Assembly: GCF_000340215.1 (NCBI RefSeq)
Contig: NW_006921546.1
Coordinates: 566,788 to 630,787 of the forward strand
From: Pseudocercospora fijiensis CIRAD86
Taxonomy: Eukaryota; Ascomycota; Dothideomycetes; Mycosphaerellales; Mycosphaerellaceae
Reading direction: 5' to 3'
Length of the DNA: 64,000 nucleotides
In this document: in pieces, positions 51,791 through 62,232 of the stretch
Layout: each line of letters starts with the position of its first letter
Numbering within the stretch: the first letter of the stretch is position 1
Position numbers and translations under genes: made by a program
The notes under the pieces: model-generated
Told to the model about the DNA's origin: nothing
Databases searched by the model: none
What the model saw: the letters and a program-made list of their open reading frames with translations, nothing else

Positions 51791-54508
51791 TCAAGTGGAC
51801 CTGTGAACCGATGCAGTCCGGCTCGCTTTCTCCGCCCTCCCCATGTCTATCTCGGATTGGAGCAGCTGCTCAAGTTGATCAACCATGTCGTCATATCGCT
51901 TTTCAGCGAGTTTCTCCTCCCTCTGAGCCTCTCGAACACACATGTCCACCCAGAGTCCGAGGTCTCGAAGGGATTTCGGAGTCTCTGCTCTTCGCTTGAC
52001 GTCTTCCAAGCGCTGCATGTATTTCTGATACCTCTGCTGGGTATCATCGTAGTCCTCGTCGTCAGGGCTCAGGCTGTCGAGGTTGCTCTTGTACATGCTG
52101 ATCTTCTTTTGGCAATCGGCGACAACAACAGGATCAGGGGGAGGAGCTTGGTCTCGTGCTATGGTGACACATCTGCCAATGAGTTCGAGCTGCTCTGAAT
52201 ATTGGCTCAGTGCGCGGAGTTCGTTGCGTTGGCTGTTAATGTCGGATCTGAACGAAGCGAGCGCGGCAGCGGCCGTGCCCAAGACGCTGTCACTTTTATG
52301 GCTCTGGTTCTCGGTAAGGGTTGATCTGAGCGTGGGCAGCTCAATCGCACTTTGGTACTCCGTGAGGCGGCTGGACTGGGTGTGTACGATACACATGGCG
52401 CTGATCCAAGCCCAGACGCAGATATGCCGACCAGGCTCGCCATCGGTGACCAAGCACACCGCGGTAGCCATGCACTTGACAAAGTCGGTGGGATCCTGAC
52501 AGCCGGCGTCACTGGGGGCAGGAAACTCGTCGATCCTGTATGCTTCGGGCGGTATGCTGCGGATCCGCGCAGCCCGATCATGAGGAACAGCATGCGACAG
52601 CACTGCACTGAGACGGGCGTGTAGAGTGGCGGCGGAGTAAGGACCAGGTAACGAGTGGACAATGACCGAGTCAGCTGATTCGTCGCAGTGGACATGAGCG
52701 CAGAGCCAACGCACAGCCGGAGATTGCGCAGGGCGAGAAGCTGGGTCAGCCGGGAGCTCGTCGGCCGGGAGCGGCAACAGGATAACGTATGCGGCCTGCT
52801 GCGCGGTGTAGTCGTACACTGTCACATACGCAGCACGGGTTTCGTCGTGGCTGCCAGAACCATCGGCTGCGGTGGCAATTGCTACGTCGTTGGTGACTGA
52901 GTCGTACATGGTGCATCCCGATGTCGATACGAATCCAGATAAGAACTGCCGAGCGAGCTGAACATATTGAGAGCCGGACTGAGAATGGACGTATGGGTCG
53001 AGGTGATTGGTCTTGAAACGCGAGACAGCGCCTGGCAGCCGAGGTTCCCGGGCGCGTGATGAAAGCGCCTCAGTTGCAGGTCGCTTCAAGCCACGCATCG
53101 TATCTCTGCTTGTGCTTGTAATTGTGTCGGCCACTGTGCTGGTATGGGTACTTGTGCGTTGTGTTTGGGTGGTGGAGGACGGAGAAGGTGAAGGTGTGCG
53201 GGCAGGAGACCGCTGTCCTTGTGAAGTTGCAGCAGGTAGAGGCGGGAATGCGGGCGGGAGCGGGAAGTCCGCAAAGTCGAGGCCCTCCGCCGTGGAACTC
53301 GAGTCTTCAGCACCAAATGCGAGATGGCCGCCGCCGTCGTACTCCCTAGCTCCACCATCATCCTCCCTACCATCATCCTCCCCACCAACATCACCAACCA
53401 CACTGTCATTCTCGTCCTGCTTGTCGTCGTGCTCCCCAAACACACTCTCGTTCTCGTCTTGGTTGTCGTTCATCTCCCCAGCTACACCATCATTCTTGTC
53501 CTGGCCCTCGTCGCTCTCCTCAGTCCCATTCTTGTCCTTGCGCTGGCCCTCGACATCCTCCGCCTCGATGTCTTTGGCTGTGTCAAGAAATGACAACCCA
53601 TCCAGCAGCGGCGAGGCACTACCTCTTCGCCCATGTTCTATGCCGCCCTCAGATATCGCGCTGTCTCTTCGCCCATCTCTTGCGCTGCTCTGCTGTCTAT
53701 CTCCATGTTCGCCAGGTGTTTCTGCGTCTACCTCGCCTGCCTCTTCTGCGCAAGGCTCCGTACTCCGCTTTGGCTGCCGACGCCTCGGCCTTTCCACCTT
53801 GCTCATTTTCATTCGCTCTCGAGCCATCTCGATGGCGCTCACGCAGTCACTGGGCCGCCAGAGAGCCTCCAGACTTGTGCCCCGAATATGGTGCGTCTCG
53901 CCTCGTCGTTGGTCCTGCGCTTCTCGCATCATGCTAAAGCCTTCAGCAAATGTCAGCCCTCGGCCTCCTTCCGTGGCCTCATCGCATGGGCTTTGGCGCA
54001 TGCTCGCAAGCGCGCGTAGCTCGACCATGAAACGTCTCGAAACTCCATCGGCCCCAAATATGGCGTAGTATCGAAGGCCTTCAACATCCTCATGCCATTC
54101 AAACTTCTCCGACATAATGGCTCGAACGTGTGAACGTATGTCTTTCGGTGTGAGCGACTCATGTGCATACTGGTGAAGAAAGTTGTGTATGATCCGATTT
54201 GCGACCTGCTCGTGACTTGTGTGTGCTTCAATTGCCGAGTCTGTCCCTTCCACGGTGCAGTAGTCTTGCCAAAGGCGCCGATACTTCTCGAGGGAAGCGT
54301 GGACGTCGTGCGCCTCGTCGAGAATTGCGCGGAATCGGCGGCCAATTGCTATGTCATCTTCTGACGTGGATTCGTGTATCACGGACATAATGTCCACGTC
54401 CTCGGGTTGCTGTCGCTGTCGTCGTGGCAGGCTGTTGTTACTCTTTCGCGTCGACTTGGGACGCGCGGCGGACGCTGTGGAACTCGGCGAAGATCGCAAT
54501 TTCGCCAT
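51791..54508 (-). CDS. 905-aa paralog B: N-domain, acidic linker, C48-like core, coiled coil
   Basis: ATG at 54508 is the first in the frame. Residues 40-225 form the conserved N-domain (AIFGADGVSRRFMVELRALA at 149-168, LEALWRPSDC at 213-222) shared with the 843-aa gene. Residues 240-480 are acidic and low complexity with DENDSVVGD-type repeats. Residues 510-705 are the second shared block: RWLCAHVHCDESADSVIVHS (600-619) and QDPTDFVKCMATAVCLVTDG (671-690) resemble the HWxxxxID and QxxxDCGxxV parts of C48/Ulp1 proteases, but His is replaced by Arg600 and the catalytic Cys by Phe. Residues 745-895 form a coiled coil. Function unknown; a pseudo-protease scaffold is an inference. No GATC repeat lies within 500 bp upstream, unlike paralog A. 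Confidence 0.9.
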   Translation of the reverse strand: MAKLRSSPSSTASAARPKSTRKSNNSLPRRQRQQPEDVDIMSVIHESTSEDDIAIGRRFRAILDEAHDVHASLEKYRRLWQDYCTVEGTDSAIEAHTSHEQVANRIIHNFLHQYAHESLTPKDIRSHVRAIMSEKFEWHEDVEGLRYYAIFGADGVSRRFMVELRALASMRQSPCDEATEGGRGLTFAEGFSMMREAQDQRRGETHHIRGTSLEALWRPSDCVSAIEMARERMKMSKVERPRRRQPKRSTEPCAEEAGEVDAETPGEHGDRQQSSARDGRRDSAISEGGIEHGRRGSASPLLDGLSFLDTAKDIEAEDVEGQRKDKNGTEESDEGQDKNDGVAGEMNDNQDENESVFGEHDDKQDENDSVVGDVGGEDDGREDDGGAREYDGGGHLAFGAEDSSSTAEGLDFADFPLPPAFPPLPAATSQGQRSPARTPSPSPSSTTQTQRTSTHTSTVADTITSTSRDTMRGLKRPATEALSSRAREPRLPGAVSRFKTNHLDPYVHSQSGSQYVQLARQFLSGFVSTSGCTMYDSVTNDVAIATAADGSGSHDETRAAYVTVYDYTAQQAAYVILLPLPADELPADPASRPAQSPAVRWLCAHVHCDESADSVIVHSLPGPYSAATLHARLSAVLSHAVPHDRAARIRSIPPEAYRIDEFPAPSDAGCQDPTDFVKCMATAVCLVTDGEPGRHICVWAWISAMCIVHTQSSRLTEYQSAIELPTLRSTLTENQSHKSDSVLGTAAAALASFRSDINSQRNELRALSQYSEQLELIGRCVTIARDQAPPPDPVVVADCQKKISMYKSNLDSLSPDDEDYDDTQQRYQKYMQRLEDVKRRAETPKSLRDLGLWVDMCVREAQREEKLAEKRYDDMVDQLEQLLQSEIDMGRAEKASRTASVHRST

Positions 54509-54951
54509 GTATAATTAATTCATGCAACCAAAGAACCAAAGTAAGTGCCAGTGGACTAGAGAGTAGCAGTGCGAGGTATGCGAAGTGTTGAGATGACTTG
54601 GGAAGCTTTGCGCTTTGCGCTTGACCTGAGTTGAGACCCCGCTTCGTCGCTCAAGCGCGACATTTCCGTGCCGGACTCTCGCGCAAGCGCGTTATGTTCT
54701 CCGTGCCCCCATCGCCAACCACTCAACACGATATCTTCAACTTTTGGGGTTTGAGACTTACAACACACTTGGGTAGGTGTATTCGAGTCCGCTGAGTTCA
54801 AATATGTACTTCTTACAACGTATTTCCTGCTCGTTGTGTTGATGCAGTCGTTCATTCGGTCAGCCACCTCACGCCTCCCACAAAATCGTTGAAGCCTGGA
54901 AAATCCGCCGCAGCCGGAGTTCAGACACATCCACAACTTTCACACCACTGG
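54509..54951. promoter_or_regulatory. intergenic, upstream of paralog B
   Basis: Presumed promoter of the 905-aa gene (minus) and of the plus-strand gene starting near 54952. An ATAATTAATTCATG stretch lies directly before the ATG. I see no other motif. A minus-strand open frame at 54556-54936 has no ATG. Confidence 0.3.
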
Positions 54952-55639
54952 ATGGGATTCCAAAGCGAAAGTGATAGGCGGAATGAAAGACTCCTATGCC
55001 TCCAATACGCCGAGCTGCCCCTGCCATGCCGTGAGCCAGCAATTGAGCGTATCGCCTCTACAGGTAGAATAAAGGGTGAAGCTGGACGGCGCGGCGAGGA
55101 TGAGATCGCAATGAGCAGCGCCACGGGTGCAATGATGTCGGACATATGCGCTGTTCAAGCTAGCCCAGAGAAAATGTCTGCCGAGGATGCTTACTACCAC
55201 AGAAGCCACCGACAAGGAGAAGGACATCGACAATACGAGCAGAGCCTCGTTCGCACATGCGAAGGCCTACCCACATTGTGCTTTCAAGGAGCTTGGGAAG
55301 GCATCTGAGATGGAGATGGACATGGAGACTTCTATCATCGCAAAAGAGCAGAAATCTACAAATAGCCGTGTGGAAGTAGAAGTGTCTCGCATGATGAGAT
55401 GTTTCCAGCTCTTGTTTCCTATGGTACAACTATTCAGCAAATCTTCGGCTTGTCCTCTCTCCCGAAGTGCCTGGTCAGTTTCGAAAGCGAGAAGCTGCGG
55501 CGCTCCAAACAAGCAGTTTTCTCCTACTACTGGTCCCCGACAATATCCCATACATGAACTGTTCCTTCCGTCTCTTCGAGGATGCGCTCCGGGATCCGAA
55601 GTCAAGTGGATCACGGGCGAAACTGCAGTGGGCCTGTGA
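54952..55639 (+). pseudogene. hypothetical gene with one frameshift
   Basis: ATG at 54952 (MGFQSESDRRNERLLCLQYA) opens about 80 codons of polar text (GEDEIAMSSATGAMMSDICA). Near 55187 the better frame becomes the one from ATG 55187 (EATDKEKDIDNTSRASFAHA, a run of EMEMDMET), which goes on to TGA at 55639. The change has no room for an intron. The minus strand is open for 208 codons over 55267-55893 without ATG, which I treat as shadow. No family recognised. Confidence 0.38.
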
Positions 55640-56039
55640 ATGTGAGGCACTTTGCAATTGCTGGTCTGGCTATTCCCAAGCTCTGCACGACTTGCAGAAC
55701 AAAGATGCAGCACCCACAGCAGCAGAGCATCATCGAAAACACGGAATCTTTGCGCGCTGATCTCCAACACACCACGAATACCCGTACAGAGCCCCACAGT
55801 CCGATGTACGTAGCAGAAGAGATGATCATAACAGAGTGCAGCATGTAGGAGCAGTGAAAAACAGTCGCACTGGAAATGAAGCCCACTACTCATTCCTCCG
55901 AAATGATCGACATGATCTCAAAAGCAGTCTCGTCGGAGCCATGATTTCCGGGAGCCATGTTTCCGCCGGTACAGTGCGGCGAGCCAGGCTCCATCCGTCC
56001 CCCACTCTCTTCTGAGAAACCAGTTCGCAAACCAACGGC

Positions 56040-56402
56040 ATGATTGTGGACCCAAGTCTGATTCGACTGCAGAGCACCGCCTGCCGGAAACTGAGCCCGC
56101 AATCTCATCTCCACGTTTCAACAGTCAACACAATGTTCAATCTGATTTTTCACCCAGCGGACTTGCCATACAGGCTGGAATCAGTGTCGCTTACCTACAG
56201 GAGTCGTGGGAGGCTTATCTCCGCAGCTCGCGAGGATCCAGGACCCATGAGGTCAATGTTTGGCTGCGGTACATTCTCTGGACAGGCCTATGAGCTCAGC
56301 GAAGTTATTGATTCCGGACACCAGGATTCAGTCTACAGGAAGATTAATGCTTCTTTGCCAGGCGGTTTCTGTATGACCACATGTGGCATGGAGGGAGAAT
56401 GA
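56040..56402 (+). CDS. 120-aa hypothetical protein
   Basis: ATG at 56040 opens 120 codons to TGA without interruption (FNLIFHPADLPYRLESVSLT, YELSEVIDSGHQDSVYRKIN). It is Ser/Leu-rich with a few Cys and no membrane segment. Two other frames over the same bases are also open for long stretches, so this is a weak call. No family recognised. Confidence 0.28.
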   Translation: MIVDPSLIRLQSTACRKLSPQSHLHVSTVNTMFNLIFHPADLPYRLESVSLTYRSRGRLISAAREDPGPMRSMFGCGTFSGQAYELSEVIDSGHQDSVYRKINASLPGGFCMTTCGMEGE

Positions 56403-57327
56403 GTGCATGTCTCCATGCTTGCATTATTGAGTCGGCGTAGAACGTTGTGCGCTTGCAGTTATTTGATTGTTCCCCATTTTCCGGTACTGTATCCCTCCAA
56501 TTCATGCCGCATTCCCAGATCAGCTTTGTGTTCATCAAATACGATCCACAAAAGTGACACACAGTCGACACGCAAACAACGAGGCTGAGCTGGCTCAATA
56601 TCCGATGCCGCAAATGGCCGGCTGCATCGCTCCCCATGAAGCTTTGGTGCTGTGATGCACTCGCGGGACTGCCACTCACAGCCAAGACGATCCCAACTCA
56701 GCGCAGCCGGTTTGCCACTTCGTCTTTGCTGGTACAAAATGATCACAATTTCCCCACTCGATACTCAACGGTTCCGTGAGCTCAGTCGACTGCAAGCACA
56801 AATCGACCAATGGCCGTGGGTCTCCCTCGCCAAAAGCACCACTTCCCAACTGCCAGCGCACTCAATGCACTGCCTGCAACAGCAATTGCTCGGGTCAAAA
56901 GAATGATGGCTGTGCGTGGTCCGCCGAGGAGATCATTGGCCTCTAGGAGTCGACGGCGGCAGTACTGTGGCTCAGCAGCGTCATTCTGTTTTGCGTGAGC
57001 GTAACAGCCGTCATCCTTCAAGAGTCATGATGAAAGGTGGGTGGTCAGAGTCGGCAATCGTAAGAGAGGATATGACAAGCATCAAACATCAAAAGGATCG
57101 CTTGCACGACTACGATCGCTCCCTACAGCACGAGAAATCTCCCTAGTGGTCACCCAAACTTGATCCGAGTTCAGGATACACGACTGACGTAGATGTACAT
57201 CGGAATGTAAGACTGATGCGCTTCGTCATTTCTTCTCTGACAAAGCAAATGGGAACTGGCGATGCACTAATAATCAACATGGTGATTTTCAAACTTCATA
57301 GGGAACAACCACCTTGCAGGAGAGAAT
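56403..57327. other. no supported gene
   Basis: Minus-strand frames at 56344-56685 and 56459-56746 read well but lack ATG, and plus-strand alternatives overlap them. No motif or repeat seen. Confidence 0.3.
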
Positions 57328-57897
57328 TTGGGCTATCGGATTGCGCTATGGCTTGCCGAAATGAGTGAACTACTCAATCAGAGGATCAGGACCAGTATCT
57401 TTTTGCTCATGCCATCTTCACAGGCAGCTCGAAGCTGTGAGATCCACGGCGCTGTACCTAACAACGATCACGGCTCGCTATCTACAATTGAAGATCGACT
57501 TGCTACAGTATCCCCGCGCAATCCAGTCCAAGCACCCGAACAACACCCAAGTCCCACTGCTGGATCTGCCTCTATGCCAGCTACCGAGGTCTCCTAAAAC
57601 GAAAGCTCGTTGCCAGCTATTGGATTGGGCTCTTACAACCCGGAGTCGAGTAGAAGTTCGTGCTGCAACCCTCTTATCCTGGCAGTGGAATTCGTGTCGC
57701 AGGCCGCTCAAGTGCGAGCTGTGGACCTGAGAGTTCGCTCAAGTAGGAGTATCCCGGCCCGAATTTCGCACACGCTGCATCCTCTCTTCTCGCTTTGAGA
57801 GTCGTTCACTTCTGCTATCCTCAACAAGAGAAGATACTCGATGGAGTCCAGAATCTGATGCCCGCTTCTCATCTACCGAGCACATCTTCTTCACCTA
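57328..57897 (+). other. possible coding fragments
   Basis: Two plus-strand frames compete: one from ATG 57361 (MSELLNQRIRTSIFLLMPSS) with a TAA at 57595 and open to 57798, the other open from 57365 to 57730 and, past a TGA, to about 57895. Neither can be preferred. No family recognised. Confidence 0.22.
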
Positions 57898-58390
57898 AGT
57901 ATCGCTACCACAAGTCCGACTCGTGCTAAAGCATTCTTAGTCGGCGAAGCGCCGTTCGAAGATTTTCTCGATGTAAGCTAACGACTCCCACGTTCGTGAG
58001 CGCCAAAGCCGGAGGTCTGATCAAGAAGCTACTCGTACTGGATTTGAAGACGAGAGCATCCGTTTCGTGACATCCTAGTTTTCATCGCTACTGGAAAGAA
58101 CAAAACCATGCACCCGGCGCGGGACTCGGCTATGAATGATTGCAATCCTAGACTCATCCAAGGAGGTCTATTGCCCGCATTATGAGCCTTTGCGTAGGCA
58201 GTAGTGTCAGGATACGTGGAAGCACAGCATTCAGCGAAGCCCGCGGTGCCGTGAAAAGACAACGTAGAAGGTAAGAAGACTACATGTGAGCGCTGAAACA
58301 TGCATGCTCCTAGCGGAAACCTCGGCGCTAGGAATCGAGCTTCTTGCCAATACTGCTGTTCCGTCACATGCCAGAGAAGGTTTCTCGATT

Positions 58391-58436
58391 GCGTGCGCGT
58401 AACCTCGTTGGCGTGCGCGTAACCTCGTTGGCGTAA
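58391..58436. repeat. 20-bp direct repeat
   Basis: GCGTGCGCGTAACCTCGTTG occurs twice in a row at 58391 and 58411, followed by a partial GCGTAAC. Confidence 0.95.
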
Positions 58437-58639
58437 CATCGACTATCTCGGCTACTAGCGCCTGCTCAGCCTGCAAACTCGCCAATGCTCCTGAAGAGAA
58501 TCGGCAGTCGTGAGATGCAAATCTTCGGCGTTGACATGCTTCATACCAGCAGCAGCATGGTGGCTCTGACTTCACACTATCTTTGTCCAGCAGCATGCAT
58601 TTCCCAGTTTCATATCCATTTCGCAGCAGAAAGATGAAA

Positions 58640-59200
58640 GATGTGATGCTCAATGACCAAAGATTTCAATTCCACTATTCCATATCCATTCCGAATCATA
58701 TACTTACATTTTGCGAACACTGCTACCAGAAGTCATAGGTTCCGTCCGCTGCCGTGTTCCTTTCTGACCGATGTGTCAAAATCCGGCTCTCTGCTCGCGT
58801 GCACCCCCAAAGGATGTGAGATGGGATGCTCAACGACCGAAAATGTCCATTTCCCTACCCCATATCCTGTTGGATTATCTCCGCAAACTGTAGTTTCTTT
58901 TTCCGAACTCTGCCACCGGCATCGAATGACTCTACCCGCTGGCATGCCTTTGTCCGACCTTGGCGTCCAGGTACGGTAGTATTGGTCTCGTGTCTCAACA
59001 TCTTCCGTGTGTCACTACCAGGTTCACGATCTTGATCCGCCCTCGAAGCGAGTCTGCCACCAGCAGTCATTGATTCCGCCCGATGCTGTGCTCTTGCCTG
59101 GCCTTCATGTCCAAGTACGGGAGTCTTGGTCCCGTCACTCAACATCTTTCGTGCGTCACCACCAGCATTACGATCTCCATCGGTCCTCGAAGCAGCTGCG
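58640..59200. repeat. degenerate tandem repeat, about 150-180 bp, 3 copies
   Basis: GAACACTGCTACCAGAAGTC, GAACTCTGCCACCGGCATCG and GAGTCTGCCACCAGCAGTCA begin related stretches at about 58718, 58904 and 59050. The first two are each preceded by a GATGCTCAA(T/C)GACC(A/G)AA phrase and CCATATCC. Confidence 0.6.
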
Positions 59201-59682
59201 CCTGCCTCTCGACGATAATGGCGAGTGTAGAAGAACTGATACATCATTATGACGGCTGTCAGCCTGTCGTTGGGCGCCATCAGCGTCGCTTCGTTGCCGT
59301 CACCTCCGGTTCGATCGATATCCCGTTTGCGTGATTCACATCTCTTCTTTCCAATGTTACTTCCCGCTTCTGTGCCAAATCCTCGTCGCCTATGCGAAGG
59401 GTCAGGGCCAATTCCACCGTAATCGCCTTTGCGTAGTTTACATCTCTTCTTTCCAATGTTGCCTCGGGCTCCTGTGCCACATCCTCGTCGTCTGTGCGAA
59501 AGGTGCTGGCAGGCCTCACCCGTGTCTTCGCTCGGTGTATCACTCGTATGCTGAGCAGAATCTGCCCTGGACTTCGGAGGTTCAATCGCTTCTGACTCCG
59601 TCGTAATGTTCGCGAGAAGCGGGCGGTGAGAGGGGAGGTGGGGCGAGCGGCCGTTCGAGGAACCTTGGATGGTCTGTCGCAT
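58855..59682 (-). CDS. 275-aa repeat protein, basic
   Basis: The first ATG in the frame is at 59682 (MRQTIQGSSNGRSPHLPS); the frame is open upstream to about 59770 without ATG. The product contains two 34-residue repeats (SHRRRGCGTGARGNIGKKRC and SHRRRGFGTEAGSNIGKKRC) and two longer Asp/Arg/Gly-rich repeats (DARKMLSDGT, DTRKMLRHET, each followed by a RAES/RVES..AGGR stretch). It has no membrane segment and should be basic and disordered. After TAG at 58855 the frame stays open to TGA near 58700, where a third diverged repeat can be read, so the TAG may be recent. No family recognised. Confidence 0.55.
   Translation of the reverse strand: MRQTIQGSSNGRSPHLPSHRPLLANITTESEAIEPPKSRADSAQHTSDTPSEDTGEACQHLSHRRRGCGTGARGNIGKKRCKLRKGDYGGIGPDPSHRRRGFGTEAGSNIGKKRCESRKRDIDRTGGDGNEATLMAPNDRLTAVIMMYQFFYTRHYRREAGAAASRTDGDRNAGGDARKMLSDGTKTPVLGHEGQARAQHRAESMTAGGRLASRADQDREPGSDTRKMLRHETNTTVPGRQGRTKACQRVESFDAGGRVRKKKLQFAEIIQQDMG
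59326..59505. repeat. tandem repeat, 102 bp, 2 copies
   Basis: TCTCTTCTTTCCAATGTT occurs at 59341 and 59443. The period is 34 codons of the repeat protein on the minus strand. Confidence 0.9.
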
Positions 59683-59709
59683 ATCGTTGTACTCGTGGAT
59701 CAAGTGTTC

Positions 59710-60220
59710 GAGATTAGATTCTTGATGCTGATGCCGGAGCCTGAGCTGAGTGTCTTGAGAACGAACCCAGCCTCAAGATCAGGGATCGGCATGCAAGAGG
59801 AAGGGCGAAAGGAAAGAACCCACCAACCCTCGGAGCTCACCCCGCCTACCATCATTCGCCCAGGCAGGCACACAGGCGTGTAACCTCGAACACCAAAAGC
59901 ACAACATGAGCATTCGCCGGGTCAGGTCAAGACGCAAATGACATTCGCTCGAAGACCGTTTGGAGCGCGTGGATGCATTTGGAAATTTGTGCACGAAAAA
60001 AAAACCCCCCAGAAAGCGGTGTATGTGTCCGTGTAGAAATGTCCTCATCATTCAGACGCTCATATTCTCTCCCATTCCACTCATCGATGAGTTTCGTGAT
60101 TTAAAACAACTCCTCACATCTGCCAAATACGTGACTCGGGGCTCAGGAGAGCGTGTGAGATCCCCGCATGCCTTGATCAAGGTTTGCACTCAGAGCGGCC
60201 ATATCGCATGAAGTCCTTCA
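59710..60220. other. no supported gene
   Basis: Minus-strand text near 59780 (PIPDLEAGFVLKTLSSGSGI) looks coding but cannot be placed. An A-run followed by a C-run at 59994-60010 is low complexity. Confidence 0.3.
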
Positions 60221-60224
60221 TGAG

Positions 60225-60839
60225 ATGAATATTGTTTGTGAAGTTCGCACTGAGACATTATTCGGCAATGACAACGCTGTCTGCGACTCATGGGGATTGA
60301 ACTTGACATTCATTACTCCGATGAAGGATGAAATGGCGAGATTGAAGTACCGACACGACTGCTTGCTGCCTGCCACCAGCTTCGATGACACTCTTGGCCG
60401 TGGAGAGTACTGAACTCCATCGTGTGGCTCGGATGTTTGCTGTCTCCTCGATACAGGCGCCCTTTTACAGGCCATGTTGGCCACGTGCGACCATGCCAGT
60501 CACCTCACTGTATGCAACCTCAGGTCCTGTTTCGGCTTTTCCACCGGTGAGATGGGTGGCGTTGACGTTTCGAGAACTGCACCGGGCACACAATTCCATG
60601 CTTCAGAGGTCGAGGATATTGGTGAGACGGTCCTGGCATCGGTAAACTGTTCTGACTGCAAAGACGTGCAGATGTTCGAAGGCGGTAGAGACCCAGTGAC
60701 AGTACTGCATGCAGAAATTCCGTCCTCGTTGCGCTGGTCTGGTCCGCGATGTTCAATAGGATCTGACGGCAGAATAGGCAGAAAACTTCGACCGGTCTGC
60801 GAAGTCTCCATTGAGCCGATCAGAGCCGCGGGCGCCTGA
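60225..60839 (+). pseudogene. Cys-containing hypothetical gene, one frame with a TGA
   Basis: ATG at 60225 (MNIVCEVRTETLFGNDNA) opens 62 codons to a TGA at 60411; the same frame continues for 142 codons (CLLDTGALLQAMLATCDHAS, CNLRSCFGFSTGEMGG, VNCSDCKDVQMFEGGRDP) to TGA at 60837. The cysteine pattern in the second half might bind a metal. A CGA (Arg) to TGA change would explain the inner stop; alternatively the second part starts at ATG 60474. No family recognised. Confidence 0.4.
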
Positions 60840-61276
60840 TTCTCCAGTTGATTTTGAGATTCTGCGAGGGGAAAGGCGGTATCGTAGGGAGGCGTCGCAA
60901 GATTGGAAGCCGAAGCCTGCTAACCATGAGCATCCCAACGACCTGGAGAAGCAGTGATGGATATTTCCAACATCACTGGATGGCTGTCATCAAACATTTC
61001 CTGGTCCTTTCTGTCGGCGCCTGTCGCGCTGCGGAGGCGGAACAGTGTACTTTCTTCAGCCCTCTACGGACGCCTGCTGATGGAAGCACTGGGCTGCTAG
61101 TGTTTCTGCTCCACGCTACGACGTCTGGGAGCATCGTTCGATTGAAATTCACCCCAGCGACGTCCTACTGTGCTGCTTGATGATGCTGACAGTCGTGGCA
61201 AGGCCAATTGTGAAATCCTCGGGCTGAATGTGGCAGGTATGCTTTGAACTGATAATCCCCACTTGCCGATAATGAC

Positions 61277-61537
61277 ATGATCCAGGTCTTGGAAGATATC
61301 CAAGCCGAACTTCTCCAATTGGTGCCCTTTTGCCATGTCTTCCGCTTTCGTTGGGAATTTGAATCATGCCAACAGGAATGGAGCAGTTTTCAGCTCTGCA
61401 CGATCATCACCACCGAGGATGGTCAAGGCCACCGAGTTCTTGACCAAGTAGAGGCTGGGCCCACGAACCTTTGTTCACGCAGAGCATCAGGTTGGCTATG
61501 CTTGCTCGGCATGCCGGCCGATTGGGAAATGAGATAA
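61277..61537 (+). CDS. 86-aa hypothetical protein
   Basis: ATG at 61277 (MIQVLEDIQAELLQLVPF) opens 86 codons to TAA; the frame is open for eight more codons to TGA. The product is helical at the start with several Trp and Cys. The minus strand is also open. No family recognised. Confidence 0.3.
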   Translation: MIQVLEDIQAELLQLVPFCHVFRFRWEFESCQQEWSSFQLCTIITTEDGQGHRVLDQVEAGPTNLCSRRASGWLCLLGMPADWEMR

Positions 61538-61840
61538 GCTGAATGTGTTGAGTGGCGCGAAGGCTGATGAACAGCCAAGGGAGAGCACTGCTCATGAGGT
61601 ATCTCGCTCCTTGGCCAGAGGCGATGTATCGCTGACAGACTTGTCCATCCCAAACGCAATACAGGTACAAGGTGGGGAGTGAGTTCCACCTAGCGAGAGT
61701 TCAGCAATTCCCACTCATCATGGTAACTCGCGCACGTCCTACCACGGCTTCTCCCGCTCTCGAGAAGAGGGCAATCGGTTGGGATCAGCAACATTCTTTC
61801 ATTGGTCGAGCGACGGCAGATGTAGAAATCATCCCTCACG

Positions 61841-62122
61841 ATGCCCTGCAGCGATGTCGTTCAAAGCCAGCATGCTAACCTGGATGTCGGTGAGTTCCTG
61901 CTTCAAGTGTTCGGTGATCAAACCCTCCATGTCTCAGGCGAACTTCTCATCAAGCGTTCCGCTTCCAGAAATGACGGACACTTGGGTCAATATTTCCCAA
62001 GCATTCCTCCCCAGGCGCCGATGGATGTGATGTCTTGGGTTCTTTTGTGGGACTTCTTGCTGCAGAATCTGCTCTTTCTGTGCTGGGATGGTGGCTGTTG
62101 TTGTCGGACAATTATGCTATGA
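61841..62122 (+). CDS. 93-aa hypothetical protein
   Basis: ATG at 61841 (MPCSDVVQSQHANLDVGE) opens 93 codons with LLQVFGDQTLHVSGELLIKR and a hydrophobic Trp/Leu-rich end. Overlapping plus-strand frames (61672-61878, 61779-62030) are also open, so it could be part of a frameshifted gene. No family recognised. Confidence 0.25.
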   Translation: MPCSDVVQSQHANLDVGEFLLQVFGDQTLHVSGELLIKRSASRNDGHLGQYFPSIPPQAPMDVMSWVLLWDFLLQNLLFLCWDGGCCCRTIML

Positions 62123-62232
62123 CATGGCGCTTCCGGCCTGTGGTAACCCGTGCGATGAGATGAAAATTCGAACTTGAGATCTCATAAACTCACTCCACTC
62201 GCGTCCCACGGCCACAATCTTCACCAAGAACG

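Noticed and set aside
53007..54068. 353-codon plus-strand frame
   Set aside because: It lies wholly inside the 905-aa gene on the other strand and has the Ser/Pro/Leu-rich composition of an antisense shadow of the acidic linker.
55267..55893. 208-codon minus-strand frame
   Set aside because: It has no ATG and overlaps a plus-strand frame with ATG start and better composition.
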